Positions 1-12,350 of a DNA stretch of 64,000 nt are shown in pieces (the stretch's first letter is position 1; each line of letters starts with the position of its first letter). The notes under the pieces were generated by a model that made no database searches, was not told the DNA's origin, and saw nothing but the letters and a program-made list of their open reading frames with translations. The stretch comes from Haemaphysalis longicornis (Eukaryota; Arthropoda; Arachnida; Ixodida; Ixodidae). A program made the translations under genes and the position numbers. The DNA is taken from contig CM023453.1 in NCBI GenBank assembly GCA_013339765.2, positions 28,597,868-28,661,867 on the forward strand, written 5' to 3'.

Positions 1-2499
1 GTGTTTGCCGGCTTGCTTTAAAGCCGGAGAGCGTTTCAGTACTACACGCGCACGAATACAGAACCGCCTTGTGTTTCTGCGGCCCGCCCGCACGGGATGC
101 CGTCGCTCCCCTTATCCGGCCCGCGGCGCGAACACGGCTCGTTCGACGCGTGGCGTGAGCGCTGCAGCAGCCTGCAGGCGCTCCGTGTGCCGCCTCTCTC
201 GTTGGCATGGGCGCGTGGCGTGCCTGGCTCGGCCGAGGCGACGTGAGTAATTTAAAGACGCCGCTTTAATTATCGCGCGCGCGACGGCCGACTGCAGTGT
301 CCGCCGCGGCGGCATGACGCGTCTAATTACGCCCGTGGTTCCTGTCCGTGCGTGCTCGTGCCGGGGCGCGTATGCCCTCTTGCCGCTATTTTTGTTTGCC
401 CTTCAGCGTCGACGAAAGGGGATGGACGAGGTCTGGGGACGCGCACCGTCCTGCTTGCGTCGCGGTGGCCGGCTTTTATGCAGTGTTGCATCTACGTGCA
501 CTGCGTGCACGTCGTTTGAGTGGACGGTAAGACCCTGGAACCGGCAGTCTCCGGTTGGGATGATTTCCACAGCAGTCGCCCAGGCTCATCCGAAGACGTA
601 TTTATTTTGGCCTTTAAAAATCTCAACCACGTGCTCTGCTCCAAGTGTGAAGTGTGGGAGGTCTGCATGAGAGTCACAGTGTTATCAGCAGCAGACCGCA
701 GCCATTACGTACACGGCGGCCAGGATGCATCAAAGCTTGGTGACAGTCAATTTCGGGACTTCTCCTTACCCAGGAAATGCACCGCAGTGTCTCGTGTCGC
801 CGTGAGGGACGAGGCATACTCCGATGTCCAGGCTATGTACAGTTTATGTACAGGAATATTTGCTGAGAAAACTAGCCCGCAGTGGCTGTTTCCTGTGTAG
901 TGCGCTCTACGCGGAACTACAGGTAGGATGTTGTTCAACCAGTCGGCTCGGGGACAGCACGACCAAGAAGTATTGTACAGCCGTATACGCGCCTCCGATT
1001 TATTCCTCAATTTTCTGAAAATTTCTCACCGGTTTTCACCTCTATGCTTCCGTCATTAATTATCTGCAGCGCTCCGGCGCTCGCTCTCTTTCATTCCCAC
1101 CTTCGTGCGGTTACGCCGACGACATTTAAGGCACGAACGGGTGATTAATAGCTGCGCTCTAAAAGATAAATTTAGCTATAAATTTGACTGGAAAGAGTCG
1201 CTTTTCGAGCGATATTTCGCTTCCATCCCAAGCTCTGGCTTTCGCCAACGCTGCCTACTGTCATGCGATGAAGTATAGTGATCTTGTCTTCAATGTCGCC
1301 TCGCATTTTGTCACACCGTTTTTTTTTTTTTTTTTTTTTTTTGTCCAAGCGATTCGTCTCGGATGCCCTGCAGGGATGAAATTAACGACAGGCCGCTATG
1401 TAATTAGACGCCCGCCTATATTCGTTGAGAAACTCTAACCGCCCCCGCGGCATCCCTCCCTTCCTGTCGTCTCGCCCATTTTCCTGTTCACTGACCGTGC
1501 GAGCGTTTCGTTCCTTCGTTTTTAAGTTCTGCTTTCTCTTGACTGTGGCCGTAAGTGCCGTTAACTTTGCTAATGAGTGGCGTCACCAAGCCCTACGGAC
1601 CAATAGAAGCTCATGAATTTGAACGCGTATAGCCTAGTCTAATTGATCCCATCCTGCAACGCGTTTTGGTCATTGACATCACTTCTGCGAGAGTTGGTTT
1701 GGTCATTCGCAGCGCCGTTGCGGAGGCGATAGTGGCTAAAATGGTGGTGCTTAGTGTGTCCACCGCTCTTTACTGCACCGTGTGTACCGGAACTGCGCCT
1801 TTGTCCTACCTCGGGTAAGCTGGACTGAACAGAGATTTTGATTTCAGGTATAGTGATTAGAGCCGTTGTAAGCTTTGCAGATCTGATATCTGTTAGCGAA
1901 TTAACGCCCCTTTCGACCACAGTTTGTTCGCTTTGAGTATGCGCCGTGGGTAATTGGAGAGCATGCCGTAATTAAATACTTTTCTTAATGCGGAGTGCAT
2001 TTCAGGCATCAGACGTAGCTTTCGAACAGCGCAACTACGATTCCTCTTTGCGAAATGAAATGAGGCTGATTTCGAACACCTGCCTTACGACCGTGACACC
2101 TTCGCAGAGGCCGCATTCTTTCTGCATTTTAAGGGCTTGCCTATAGTAATCACAATATGATCTTTTTTCCTCTTTATTTATTTTATGTAAATATTTTTTG
2201 CGAATGGTTTGTGGGGAAGAAGTTTACGACGAAGAAAAAAAAAGCGCCGCAGAAAAGTTACCCGTGCTTGAACGCACCAGACATGCGTACCAGCTAAAAG
2301 CTACAGTGTATTGTACCGATTGTATCAATCTTAAAAAAGAAAGGCATATCACCCTTAATGCTCAAAGCAGCTGCAGAGTCACATACATCATGCTCCCAGC
2401 AGCGTTGTTTAGAGAACCGGGTAGCCGGCTAGTAATGACCGGGACCAAACGAGACGGGAATAATAACTTCTTTAAGTAGCCATTCGGCTCACGTGTAAC
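1..2499. other. Intergenic, nothing recognised
   Basis: GC-rich first 450 bases, then mixed sequence. There is a poly-T at 1319-1342 and an AT-rich patch at 2160-2205. Short open frames show no family motifs on either strand. Confidence 0.6.
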
Positions 2500-2828
2500 T
2501 TTTAGGGCTGGGGCTGTTGGCGTCTCCTGTCGCCGTCGTCGTAATCGTCGGCTCATTTAGTCACGGTACTAAAACACCGGGACACTCGTTTACGCCTCGC
2601 GCTATACCGTAACGCGTACTAAAAAAAGAAAAAAACACCGAGACACCCGTTTACGCCTCGCGCTATAAAGCTTCGTGCTTCAAAGACAAGAGAGTTTTAC
2701 AGCAAAGCTGTTTACCTCTGCCCCCCAACAGTTTCATCTCTTTGGGCAAACACGCAGAGGCGCCAAGTACACTGCATGTTTCACCTGTCCCCAGGTTTCA
2801 CGTTAGTGGAGATGGCCCGGGATTTTTT
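2500..2828. repeat. Dispersed ~300-bp repeat family X, copy 1
   Basis: It shares with copies at 15.3 and 51.2 kb: GGCTGTTGGCGTCTCCTGTC, CGTTTACGCCTCGCGCTA, CTTCGTGCTTCAAAGA and TAGTGGAGATGGCCCGGGAT. This copy has an internal duplication: the segment ACTAAAACACCGGGACAC..CGCGCTAT (about 2568-2606) recurs, diverged, at 2618-2667. No terminal repeats or coding frame are seen, so the class is unknown. Confidence 0.75.
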
Positions 2829-4167
2829 GTACCCACTCTTCGTGCTAGTGACGTTGTAACCTCCTTGCGCCGGCCTTGAGCTGGTCTCTGATTGCGCAAC
2901 TTCGTGGTGTATCATGATGGGCAGGGCGGTGCTGGTTACTGACACACGGGTAGGCACACGCAGGTTTCATCGTCGTCTTCACGGGCATTGTTGGCTTTGC
3001 CTGAAAGTTCGCTTTGCCGAAGGACCCTCTAAAGCTGGCTTTGCCGCAAACTTTTTTTTTTTTTTTTTCACGAGCGTCGAGGTAGATCTTTTAAGCTGTC
3101 AACGTCTGGCAACGCTGCCGACTGTTGGCTCGTCGGTTAACGATGTAGTGACATTTGTGTTCTTGTGCGTCCACCTGTTTGACCACTGCACTGCAGCGAG
3201 GAACATGCCAGTATTCGTTGGCATCCTGGCCCAATGTCCTGCATCGATGAAGACAGCTGCATTGACGGCCACGATAACAGCTGTCGTTTTCGACGACGGT
3301 GTATCGAGGATATGCCGTAAAACATCGTATATTTTCCGTAGTTATGTTCATGCACCAAGGGCTTATATATTTCCTTATTAGGTTCTGCAAGCGTCCCCCC
3401 CCCCCCCCTCTCCTTTTTTTTCTTCTCCCACACACGCACGGAGTAGCTTGAAGTACCTTTAGTTGTGACTTATACGTACTGACATGTTCCAACCAATCGC
3501 GAAAAATGGATTACCTATCTCTAGCTGCTCCTGCTTTTGAAATGGTGGTTCCGGGGGAAGGGGGAATGATGAAGAAGAAAGGAATAACAGCTTTTTTCGT
3601 TTCGTCGAACGAATTGAGTGGGATACAACCCCGAAATGTGGACAGCGGTGCCGAATTATTCCAAGGGTATGCATTTGCCGAGTGGACGAAAACGCCCCGC
3701 CTGTCACGTCGGGGAGTTTTTGCTCGCTGCTTCGCACTGGCATTCTCGTCCGCGTCCGCGCCCTGAGATGCGTACATGTCTGCTGTTTAGCTTTTGTTAA
3801 ACAACGTTGGGGTTCCCTCGGGCACCCATCAGTTATGGATTCAACGAGTTGGCAGTTTTAGTAGGCTCAGGGCTGTCTTGCAAGCCCCTCGTATTTGCAT
3901 TCCCTTCGGCAGACAGTCGTAATTATGGAGATACAACTCGTCGCGGACAACAGCTCCCTCGAGCTGTGAAATTCCTTCGTAGCTTTCGAGCTGTCAGCAA
4001 TTTGTGTTGAAATGGCGGCGGGCAGGCAGCGTTTTTGTTTCGTCGTTGTCTGCTAGCCTTTTCCGAAGGAGAGAAATAAGTCATGCAGTAAAAGTAAAGT
4101 ACATTCGTTACGAGTGCACCCAGCGTTGTCCACAGTAACTGAATCTATATTATTCTTCTATTCCTAA
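2829..4167. other. Intergenic, homopolymer runs only
   Basis: Poly-T at 3051-3069 and poly-C followed by T-rich sequence at 3396-3422. No gene or element is recognised. Confidence 0.6.
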
Positions 4168-4416
4168 CACTAGAGAGTTTCAGCATAGCGGCTAGCGTAC
4201 GCTACGCCAGCGGCAGCGAGTACCGGGATCCGACTGCGCACGCGCGCGCGGGCGCGACGCGGGTTGCCGCCCGTCCCCGAACGAATGGCCGCATGCGGAT
4301 TCGTTCCGGAACGGGCAGAACGGCCCAGGAACGAATGAGCGCATGTGCAGTCGGGTCTTAGTACCCGATGCCGCTAGCGTAGCGTACGCTAGCCGCTATG
4401 CTAAAACTCTCTAGTG
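4168..4416. mobile_element. 249-bp foldback element (palindromic MITE-like)
   Basis: The first ~75 bases and the inverted last ~75 bases match closely. Each starts CACTAGAGAGTTT and continues AGCATAGCGGCTAGCGTACG. If the ends are GAGAG..CTCTC, flanking TA would be the target duplication, but the palindromic ends leave this open. Two diverged GAACGAATG blocks lie in the centre. There is no coding capacity. Confidence 0.8.
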
Positions 4417-5380
4417 TCACTCGTCGTCGCCACCCTTCGTGCTCCGTTTCGTTCCACCTGCCTGTCAGACCAAGTTGCGTCACAGCGGCGGTGGTCAGAG
4501 CTCTCATTATTTGCATCCCCAAATGAGTTGTTCACATTCCTATCGTTCTCCTATATGGGTGGGCGCTTCTTACTTTTTTCTTCCCTGTCTCTTGCGCAAA
4601 TCGAAGTTTTCCCCCCTTTTCTCTGGTTCCTTCGAAACGCGAGTGTTCCGGTGGCCGTTCGCGAATGCAGCTCCTTACTGTATTACACATCCCCGCAGGG
4701 CTCTATATTCCTGCCGGTATTGATCTGTGTGCGATGTCCACCCCCTCCCCTATCTGCTGTGTGCCTTCCTTGTTACGTCCCCGCCCTGATCTTTAATCCC
4801 ATCTCGCGATACCGTCCGCCCACACCGCTCCTGTATCTTTGTTTGCCCTGCTGGCGCGTTACATTTTTTTTGTGTCTGTGTTTATACTGTCCATTCCTTG
4901 CCCGGCCCACGCTTCTTTTGCATCGCGCATCTTCCAACCTTTTCCGGTAACCTGCTGCCTCACTTTGGGTCTCTCCTTCTAGACTCACTTCACTCAATCT
5001 GATTTGCTCCTTCCTCTCTTCTTTTTTTTTTTTGTTGCTGAATATTCTTTTATCTTTCGCGTAAACCGTGCCAGCTTTTCGGTGTCTCGGAGTCGAGCCT
5101 TTTCGCTTCAGGCGAAAGGGGCGCGTACGTGTCTTGTCCCCCGCTTCCAATATGTTGCCGCTGAAGGAAACTGTCAGGCATGAAATGGATAAAGCAGGAG
5201 CCTGCTTTTGCCGTCTCTGGCCGCTCCGTTCTGTCGGCTTCCTGCGGCTAAGGGCGCCCTTGTGAGGCGACGCTAGAGCGGATGAAACAAAGCGTCGTGT
5301 CGCGGTCCCATATTGTTTATTCGGCGGGTTCGGCTTTAAGGATCGGTGTTTTATGGATAACCTCGAAGTGTGCTTTTGAC
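4417..5380. other. Intergenic, pyrimidine-rich
   Basis: Long C/T-rich stretches give open frames on both strands (up to 211 codons on the minus strand) by depleting stop codons. No protein motif is visible. Confidence 0.6.
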
Positions 5381-5612
5381 GATTGTAGGGTGTAGCGCGC
5401 TGATGCAACGCAGGCGATGAGGCGCGCCGTAGTGGAGGGCTCCGAATTAATTTTTACCACCTGGGGATCTTTATCGTGCGCCGAAATCTCGTACACACGG
5501 GCGTTTTTGCTTTTCGGCTCCATCAGAAAAGCGGCCGCCGCGGCCGGGAATCGAACCCGCGTCCCTCGGGCTCAGCAGCACAACGCCTTAGCCACTGAGC
5601 CACCGCGGCGGG
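5381..5612 (-). mobile_element. Ruka-type SINE, near full length
   Basis: Read on the minus strand, the tRNA-like head lies at 5530-5612 with intact A and B boxes, followed by the usual body (AAAGATCCCCAGGTGG counterpart at 5455-5475) and an end near 5381. It is close in sequence to the full-length copy at 18 kb. No clear target duplication was found. Confidence 0.88.
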
Positions 5613-5924
5613 CGGAGTGTGCTTTTGTTTCTGACCGCCGTCGGCGGCTGGATCACATCGTCTGGTCACTTGAGGCCTTCGAACCAACCATAATTAAGTG
5701 GGTGGGGGCCGGATGGTTCAAAAGCTTCGCTGGACATCCACATTCGCAGAGTGTATGGCTCCTAATTTTTTTTTCGTTGTGTATACGTATGTTTGCGCCA
5801 TAGTTATGACTAACCACGTGTTTTGGTGTGGCGGTCCTTTGTAATGTCTCGTCACGCACTCGATAAGCAGGCACCGCGGCGCGACCTTGAGTCAAAATCG
5901 GCCGCTTACGAGCCAATTATGATT

Positions 5925-6406
5925 TACTGGAAGTCATGTTTCACTGTAATTGAATGTACACCCGCCCAATTTTCTACTAATATCGCGGGAGCGTCGACCT
6001 TTCCGTTGATCAGCGCCGTATGATGGGGTGATACAACAAACTCGGCGAGAGTAACCGCATGCGCATTAAGCAAAGGCCGCTGCTGTTGTCGTCTGCTAGG
6101 CCGTTCCAAGAGCAGACAGCCACCCCCGATTTTTTTATTCGCTTATCACACTACCCTCCCACCCGCCGTTAACGGGGCGAAGAGGGCAAGTGAAAGCAAG
6201 CGCGGTAACAGCAGTACGGGGTGGCTGTCTGCCCTTGGAACAGCCTAGCCGACGACGGCAGCTGCGGCCTTCGCTCGGTGCGCATGCGGTTACTCTCGCC
6301 CAGTTTGTCGTATCACCCCATCATACGGCGCTGATCGACGTAACGGTCGACGCTCCCGTGATATTGGTAAAAAATTGGGCGCGTGTACTGTAAGTCGATT
6401 CCAGTA
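5925..6406. mobile_element. 482-bp foldback element with ~200-bp inverted arms
   Basis: Left arm 5925-6125 and right arm 6218-6406 are inverted copies. Both carry GGGAGCGTCGAC, ATCAGCGCCGTATGATGGGG and AGAGTAACCGCATGCGCA, and both arms end at TACTGGAA (read outward). The 92-base spacer has TTTTTTTATTCGC and no frame. Arm divergence of roughly 15% by eye suggests it is old. No target duplication was found. Confidence 0.8.
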
Positions 6407-8824
6407 GAGCGACTGTTCACGCAATGGTCCAATTCTTTCCGAGATAAAAACCGGAATATTAATCGCGCTTCATTACGGAGACATGCGCAAATGAGAGACC
6501 CGCGCCTGAAATGTTTGTTGCTTATCTGTAGCAGTATACTGCAATGGTCTCAACAACGAAGCTGGGTCAACCCAGTAATTGATGCGGCCTCTAGGCTCGC
6601 CTTATTTATTACAATCGACACTTTGTTGGAGCACCCTAATTTTTGCTGCAAGTTTTTTTTCTGTTTGAGTTTTATGAAAGCCCTCTTGTTGCAGCAGTCT
6701 GGAACACAAAGCGTGAGAGTCACCGTGAGAGCCCACGCTGTGCTTAACATGCTGGCTTGATAAGGTAACTTTGCATCAGTGTTGAAAAACATTTTCGTGA
6801 GGTGACTCCCGGGTTAGCGTCACTCGCATACGGTGTTATTTTTTTTTCATGTTGATAGGTTTCGTGTTATAGTTATTATAAGCACCGCAGATTTTTCTTT
6901 TTAATTTGACCCTTCCTTCGGGAATTTTACGCTCCGTTGATGCCTTCGCGCTCCGCTAGTCTTACCACCGTCCGTACAGACGCACATTGGCGTTAGCGGG
7001 GTGGGGCAATTGCGTGAGCGGTCCGTTTTTTTCGCGCCTGAGGTCGGCCCGTACATTCGTAATAGGACCATTCAAAGGTTGGCGCTGATGACTTTTCCAA
7101 ACGAAAGTTTTCGGATAGCGCCCGTCCCATTTTCATCGCTCTCGCGCGCTCAAACTAACGCCCCGCGTTTCCATCCCCGATGGAAAGCGCCACTGAAACA
7201 GAAAAAAAGGTGTGAGGCAGAAGAAAAAAAAAAAAGGTACAATCACGGGGATCAGAAAACGAAGAAAAAAGGATGACAGAAAGCAGCAGGAAGAAACTGT
7301 AGGAGGCCGTTACGGGTGATTGTGGGAGTGTCTGGTCGCGGCGCACGAAATTGATCAGCGGCAATGATTTATTTAAGATATCGATTTTCCGCCGGCAAGA
7401 AAAAAAAAGGGGGGGGGGGGGGGGAATGAGACGGGGAAAGTGGTCGTCGTAAAACCGTAAAACTTTGCTTCGTTTCGGCCTCGGGCTTCGTGTTCTCTCG
7501 CTGGCTTTTAAAGCTTGTTCCCGACCAGCGGGATCTCCCCTCTTCTTTTTCAGTTCCGTGCAACTGAACCCGGGATACGGCTTCGTCGTTCGGGGAAATC
7601 AGCGAATTGCGAGACTCTGAGGCACGGAATTTTTTTTGTTTGTTTGTTTGTTTCCTGCGTGACTGTTCCTCGGTAGAATCACTGGCCGCGGCTCGCTGTA
7701 GAAACTTCGCTCAGTGCGAGGCAAAATCAAACCCGCCTTACGTTCGTTGCGGAAGATGACCCCAGTCTGAGTATATAGAGTGACAGGTTTCTGAGAGGCA
7801 AACAAACTGAAATCCTCATCCCGCAATATGGCCGCTTCTGGGAACCCTTCAGCAAGCTTATATATCGGATTTAAGCCGAAGCCTAGTCTTCGTGCACATT
7901 ACCGAAGCGTTTCATTGAGCCTTTGCCGCCATTGGCAGATCGCCGGCTGCTTCACACTCTGAGTGCTTCGTTGAACACACACAAAAAATGCAGGTCTTAT
8001 CTCGGATTTGAAGGAGTTCAGAAAAAAAAAATGTCCTTGCGTGTTCGAACAAAATGCTTAATGCGAATAATTAATTCCCTCAGTCAAAGTCAGGGCTCGC
8101 GTGCTTCCGGACGGTTTTAATTGAAACTTATAATCGCTTTAATTAAATATCCGGCTGTATAAGGCGGTTCTAACTTTCAGAAGGTTTTCGCGGCTTGTTT
8201 CAAATGAACAGACGCATTCTTTTTGTTTCTAGCTATTCCTTTTAATTTCTTTCCTCTTGGGGCATCCAGGTCTAGAACAATGCATGTACCGCTATTCTTC
8301 GCGCATACGCGGCATTGTCGTTTTGTTTTGTTTCGTTTTCTGCGCGGTCACTTCGGCAGCGCTGCACCGAACAATGCGGCGCAGGCGAAGCGTGTGCGCT
8401 GTCGGGCGAAAATTGAATAACGGTCGAAAAAGAGTGTAATATTGCGAAAACGACGGAATCATAAGCGCCGCCGAGGAACTGCTCTCCGGGGAGGCATTGA
8501 GCGCGGTGCAGGCTGTCGTTTGCCGTCTCGCTTTCTCTTCTTTCTTTCGACGACAGTGCGCGTTACCGGCGCCTGTGGGATAAACGGAACGCGTGTTTGT
8601 AACGGTGTGAGCACGGAGGATGCGTTTACACATGTTGCGGCTGCAGTCGCTTCCACCGCACCGGCTCTGTTCAATTCTTTGTGCTTTTATGCCTTTGTGT
8701 TTGGAGTCTCGGCTGATTTTGTGACAATACTATTGTAAATGTGCACGACTATGGAAGAAGGGCGGAACGTCTATAGAAGAGAGCGGAAGACACCGTGAAC
8801 GACAGAGGACTTTGCGTTGCGTTC
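6407..8824. other. Intergenic, homopolymer runs
   Basis: Poly-A then poly-G at 7401-7424 and (TTTG)n at 7630-7653. No gene is recognised. Frames are short and random-looking. Confidence 0.55.
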
Positions 8825-8903
8825 GTTCATTCATTCATTCATTCATTCATTCATTCATTCATTCATTCATTCATTCATTCATTCATTCATTCATTCATTC
8901 ATT
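8825..8903. repeat. (TTCA)n microsatellite, ~19 units
   Basis: Near-perfect TTCA tetramers run about 79 bases. The apparent FIHSFIHS reading frames here are artefacts of the repeat. Confidence 0.97.
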
Positions 8904-9486
8904 TGTTCCTTCGTTGCTTCTTTCATTCGCTCGGTTTTGTTTCTTTCGTGGAAGATACATCCGAAGCTGTGGATATAGCGAAGCTGTAACAGTGAACATA
9001 CTTTGGCGCCAAGAAATTAGTAATTCGGATACAAATGCGGGCTTTTTGGGTCATTATATTAGCGCACAAATGTTCTTCGAATACCTACAACAGTAACACG
9101 CTCTTAAAAAGCAAAGAGCTACAAAATAAAACAATAAATCCAACAATAGGAAACAGACAAAAAGGCTAGCTTGCAGCAACTGTTCGGGATAAAGTGTTTG
9201 TTTTGACGTATTTATCACCAATACAACGACGGACTCCACATTGGACCCGGATTGGCATGGCACTGAATTTGACTCGTATTATCGTACTCTCATTGGCTCG
9301 TTCACTAGGTCTGCTTTTTTTTTCTTTGTCGACTATTTCGCGCTTAGGGGGTTCACCAATAAAAAATGCGAGTTTTCAGAAGCCACTCGTTCGCGTACGG
9401 TTGCACCATTGTTAAATTGGGGATCGGGGATTAGGTCGATAAACCAGTAATTCGGGATAAAAATTGTGTCAGTATTAGAAGAGCTA

Positions 9487-9545
9487 TGGTTATCATGTGT
9501 ACTTCGGAGATGTATTCTTAGATGTGTACTTCGGAGATGTCATTT
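9487..9545. repeat. Short tandem duplication beside repeat copy A
   Basis: TGTGTACTTCGGAGATGT occurs at 9497-9514 and again at 9524-9541, a 27-base step, ending where copy A begins. Confidence 0.75.
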
Positions 9546-9547
9546 AA

Positions 9548-10112
9548 AGAAAACTCCCACCTCCCCTCGCGGGAACCCCTGTGTAGATGCGACGCATAGG
9601 CGGAGCGGCGAAGGGACCGCGTTTTATAGCGCGCATAACGTTGAGGGGACTGCGTAAGCCGGTCCCAGTCGATGACGACGTTGGCGTACTTGTAAAGCGG
9701 AGTGGACTCTAGGTGTTTGAGCCAAGCGTGGATGTTGCTTCGCCGGAGAACGGCACACCGGTTATATGCGCAGCGCGCCCGAAGGAGAGGAAACCGCGGA
9801 AGAGAGAGTACTGCACATGCGCCGGCCCCAGCGCGTCTGCCGCGGCTATGACGCAACGTGCCGCGGCTATGACGCAACACAATCAAACACAATCCACTTT
9901 AATCCAATCCAATCCAAGCCAAGCCAAGCCAATCCAATCGAAACCAATCCAATGCCCCTCGCGAGAGAGTTTTCGCTATCGGAGAGAAGAGCGGGTGAGC
10001 GGCGGAGAGCGCAGCTGGCGCGGCGAGGAGAATGGGGGAGGGGTGGACAACGCCGCCGACGACGACGACGCCGGAGGGACAAGGCGAGTGAATCAGATGC
10101 TCTGCATCTAAT
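9548..10112. repeat. GGATT-group repeat, copy A
   Basis: Copy A runs from AACTCCCACCTCCCCTCGCG with TAGATGCGACGC near the left end to GATGCTCTGCATCTAA at the right. In the middle are a 20-bp tandem duplication (TGCCGCGGCTATGACGCAAC, 9838-9878) and a complement-strand AATCC pentamer run (9898-9952). It is inverted relative to copy B 2.2 kb away and holds the intact site that is split in copy C. Confidence 0.8.
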
Positions 10113-12350
10113 ATGTTCTCTTAACTTGACTTTGGCGTATTGCATGACTTCTGGACACAGCTCACTTCGACAGAGCGTTATGATTATGATGAAAGTAATC
10201 AGGTGTCTCTGCTAGTGTGTGTCTACTAGTGATACGTGAACACAGCTTGCTCATACGTACCCAGTGCAGGGTAAGGCGGCCCTCGGTTAAGGTAGAGATG
10301 TGCTCTTCTCGACTGCTGATAAAACGCATGCGCAAAAGTGAATCCATTCGTCTGGGAACCTCCGCTAACTATTCGCGGATTATAAGGAACCTGTAGTCCG
10401 GAGAGGCCTATAGTAAACTCATCCGTCCGAGCTGTTGGGAATGTGCCTCCCATCCGTCACGTTCGTGGGCTTAGCTAGGAAAAAATAGATGTCAGGACGG
10501 CATCTTCATTGTTTAACACTCCGTTTTCTTCGGTCTAGGTAGAATATTATCGCTTCAGAGGCAATGCTTTGTTGACGGTGAAAATAGCTTTCAACCAATC
10601 CCTAAATATCCTAACTAACCTGATTGAAGTAACTTTTTTTTTCTCTAGAGTGCCTGCAATGGCGTTTAAACGAACCAAATGCTGAGGGTATCACCCCCTG
10701 AAGACACACGGATGAATACCTCGGAGTGACTCAGGGGTTGCTGGCCCTTCCGTCTAGCTTTTTTCTCGCCCTGATAGCAAGTCGCAGCCCCAGAACCAGA
10801 GTGACGTCAAGCTCGTAAAATAGGAGAGGGTGCAAAGACGGGGGTCGAGGAAGAGGGGGAGAAAGGGGAAAGGAACCGACGGAAGGCTAGCAGAGACCAT
10901 TGTTGGCGCCTGCGGCCGCCTTGGAGCTTTACCCGCGGCCTGCTAAGTTGGACGAGGTCGTAAAAGAAAGCTGTCCGATCCTCCTTCTCCGGCCTGCTCG
11001 CGGGACAGAAGAAGCAGCATAAACGGGCGTTACGGCGCGCGTGCGAGCAAATAAACTCTGCTTCCCGCGGCGCCGCCGCCTCCTGTTGTGCGGCAAACGG
11101 GGGCGCACTTGAGTCGTGGGGAAAAGCCCACTTGCAGGCGCCGATAAAAAACGCAGCGAACGGTGTTCGGATTGTCGTCGAACTACTATCTCCGACATAG
11201 TAGCTGATGAGCAGTCGAGCTAAGCTCCGCCTTTCTGTGGGCACTCTTCGTTAGAGGGTTTAAGGGACGTCTTCGATGAGGCAGTTTAAAGAAATAGGTT
11301 AGGTTAGCCGTTTAAAACTGGGAGATCAGAAGCTAACCGCATTGGTTATGCGAGAAACGTGACTTGAGGCCTTGATTGGGTTAGGAGGAAGATATGTACC
11401 TGAGCACGAGGTTGATTGGATGAAGACAACCGGCTTACTAGCTGGGTGCCGGTGAACCGGACAGTATCTCCTCCACCGTTCTCCCTCACCACTCGCTCCG
11501 GTTATGACTCCCGCTGCCCTGTTTCCGACGGAGAGTTCGTGGCTGCGTACAGACTTTGGCGCCGTTCTTCGCTCACACACAGACAACATTAGTTCACATT
11601 TCATGCGCGACGATGGGGAGGAATATTCGATTCGCACTCCTCAGCAAGTAAGCATGCAGTTGATCGCATTTTTGTGCGCAAACTTAAACCGCCAAGGCAA
11701 GGAGCAGGGTGCGGACGTGCCCGCCGCGTCAAGTTTGGGACGCAGTAAGCAGAAAGTGCCGTGACCGAGTCGTCTTGTCTGCTCCCTCCTTGATCCCTTA
11801 ATATATTTTTCCCATCCCCGAACGACGGGCCCCATAAGGCCGGCGTTAACGACTTCTCCCGAGTCTGCGCGAACACTCCCGGTGGCGAGGCCCTGCGTTC
11901 CCTCTACGAGCGAAGGAAGGGCGAGAGTGAGACGAGGCCGTCCGAGTCGCGCTAAGTGAGCGACGTGCACGGCAGCTTTTATGTCCCCTCGTGGCTCGTT
12001 ATACGCTAGAATCCCCCGCCGGCGGCTGCGGGCGACTCCGAGCGTTCCCGAAGCGAGGTTGCGCGTCATAATCGCGCAGCCACCGCCGCCGTCGTCTAGA
12101 CGCGAGCGGCGCGGCATTCGAGTACCGGCGCTTCGGCCGGCGGTGCGCCGATATAGTTTGAACTCTGGCGCTCCGCTGGGAGACACGATTAAGTTTTCTG
12201 GTGGCCAACGCAGACGGACAGTGAGGCTTCTTGTTTTATCTGAAAGACGCTTTCTTTTGAGAGCGTACCGATAGCAGGGTTCTGAATGCACATCGGTGGA
12301 GCTACATTAACGAGGCTGCTGTTACGCTTGCACGGTGAAAAAATTATTTT
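10113..12350. other. Sequence between inverted repeat copies A and B
   Basis: The interior holds a 216-codon minus-strand open frame (11641-12291) in GC-rich DNA with no recognisable domain, and AGGTTAGGTTAG at 11298-11309. I see no transposase or other evidence that A and B bound one element. Confidence 0.45.

Noticed and set aside
4773..5408. 211-codon minus-strand open frame
   Set aside because: It lies opposite a C/T-rich stretch that lacks stop codons by composition. It has no domain, no splice structure and low-complexity basic residues, and its distal end lies over the end of a SINE.
8812..9096. FIHSFIHS-rich protein
   Set aside because: Pure translation of the TTCA microsatellite.
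11298..11309. AGGTTAGGTTAG as arthropod telomere repeat
   Set aside because: Only two units. Interstitial chance match.
11641..12291. 216-codon minus-strand open frame between repeat copies A and B
   Set aside because: GC-rich sequence with few stops by chance. No motif or membrane/signal feature, and no matching promoter seen.
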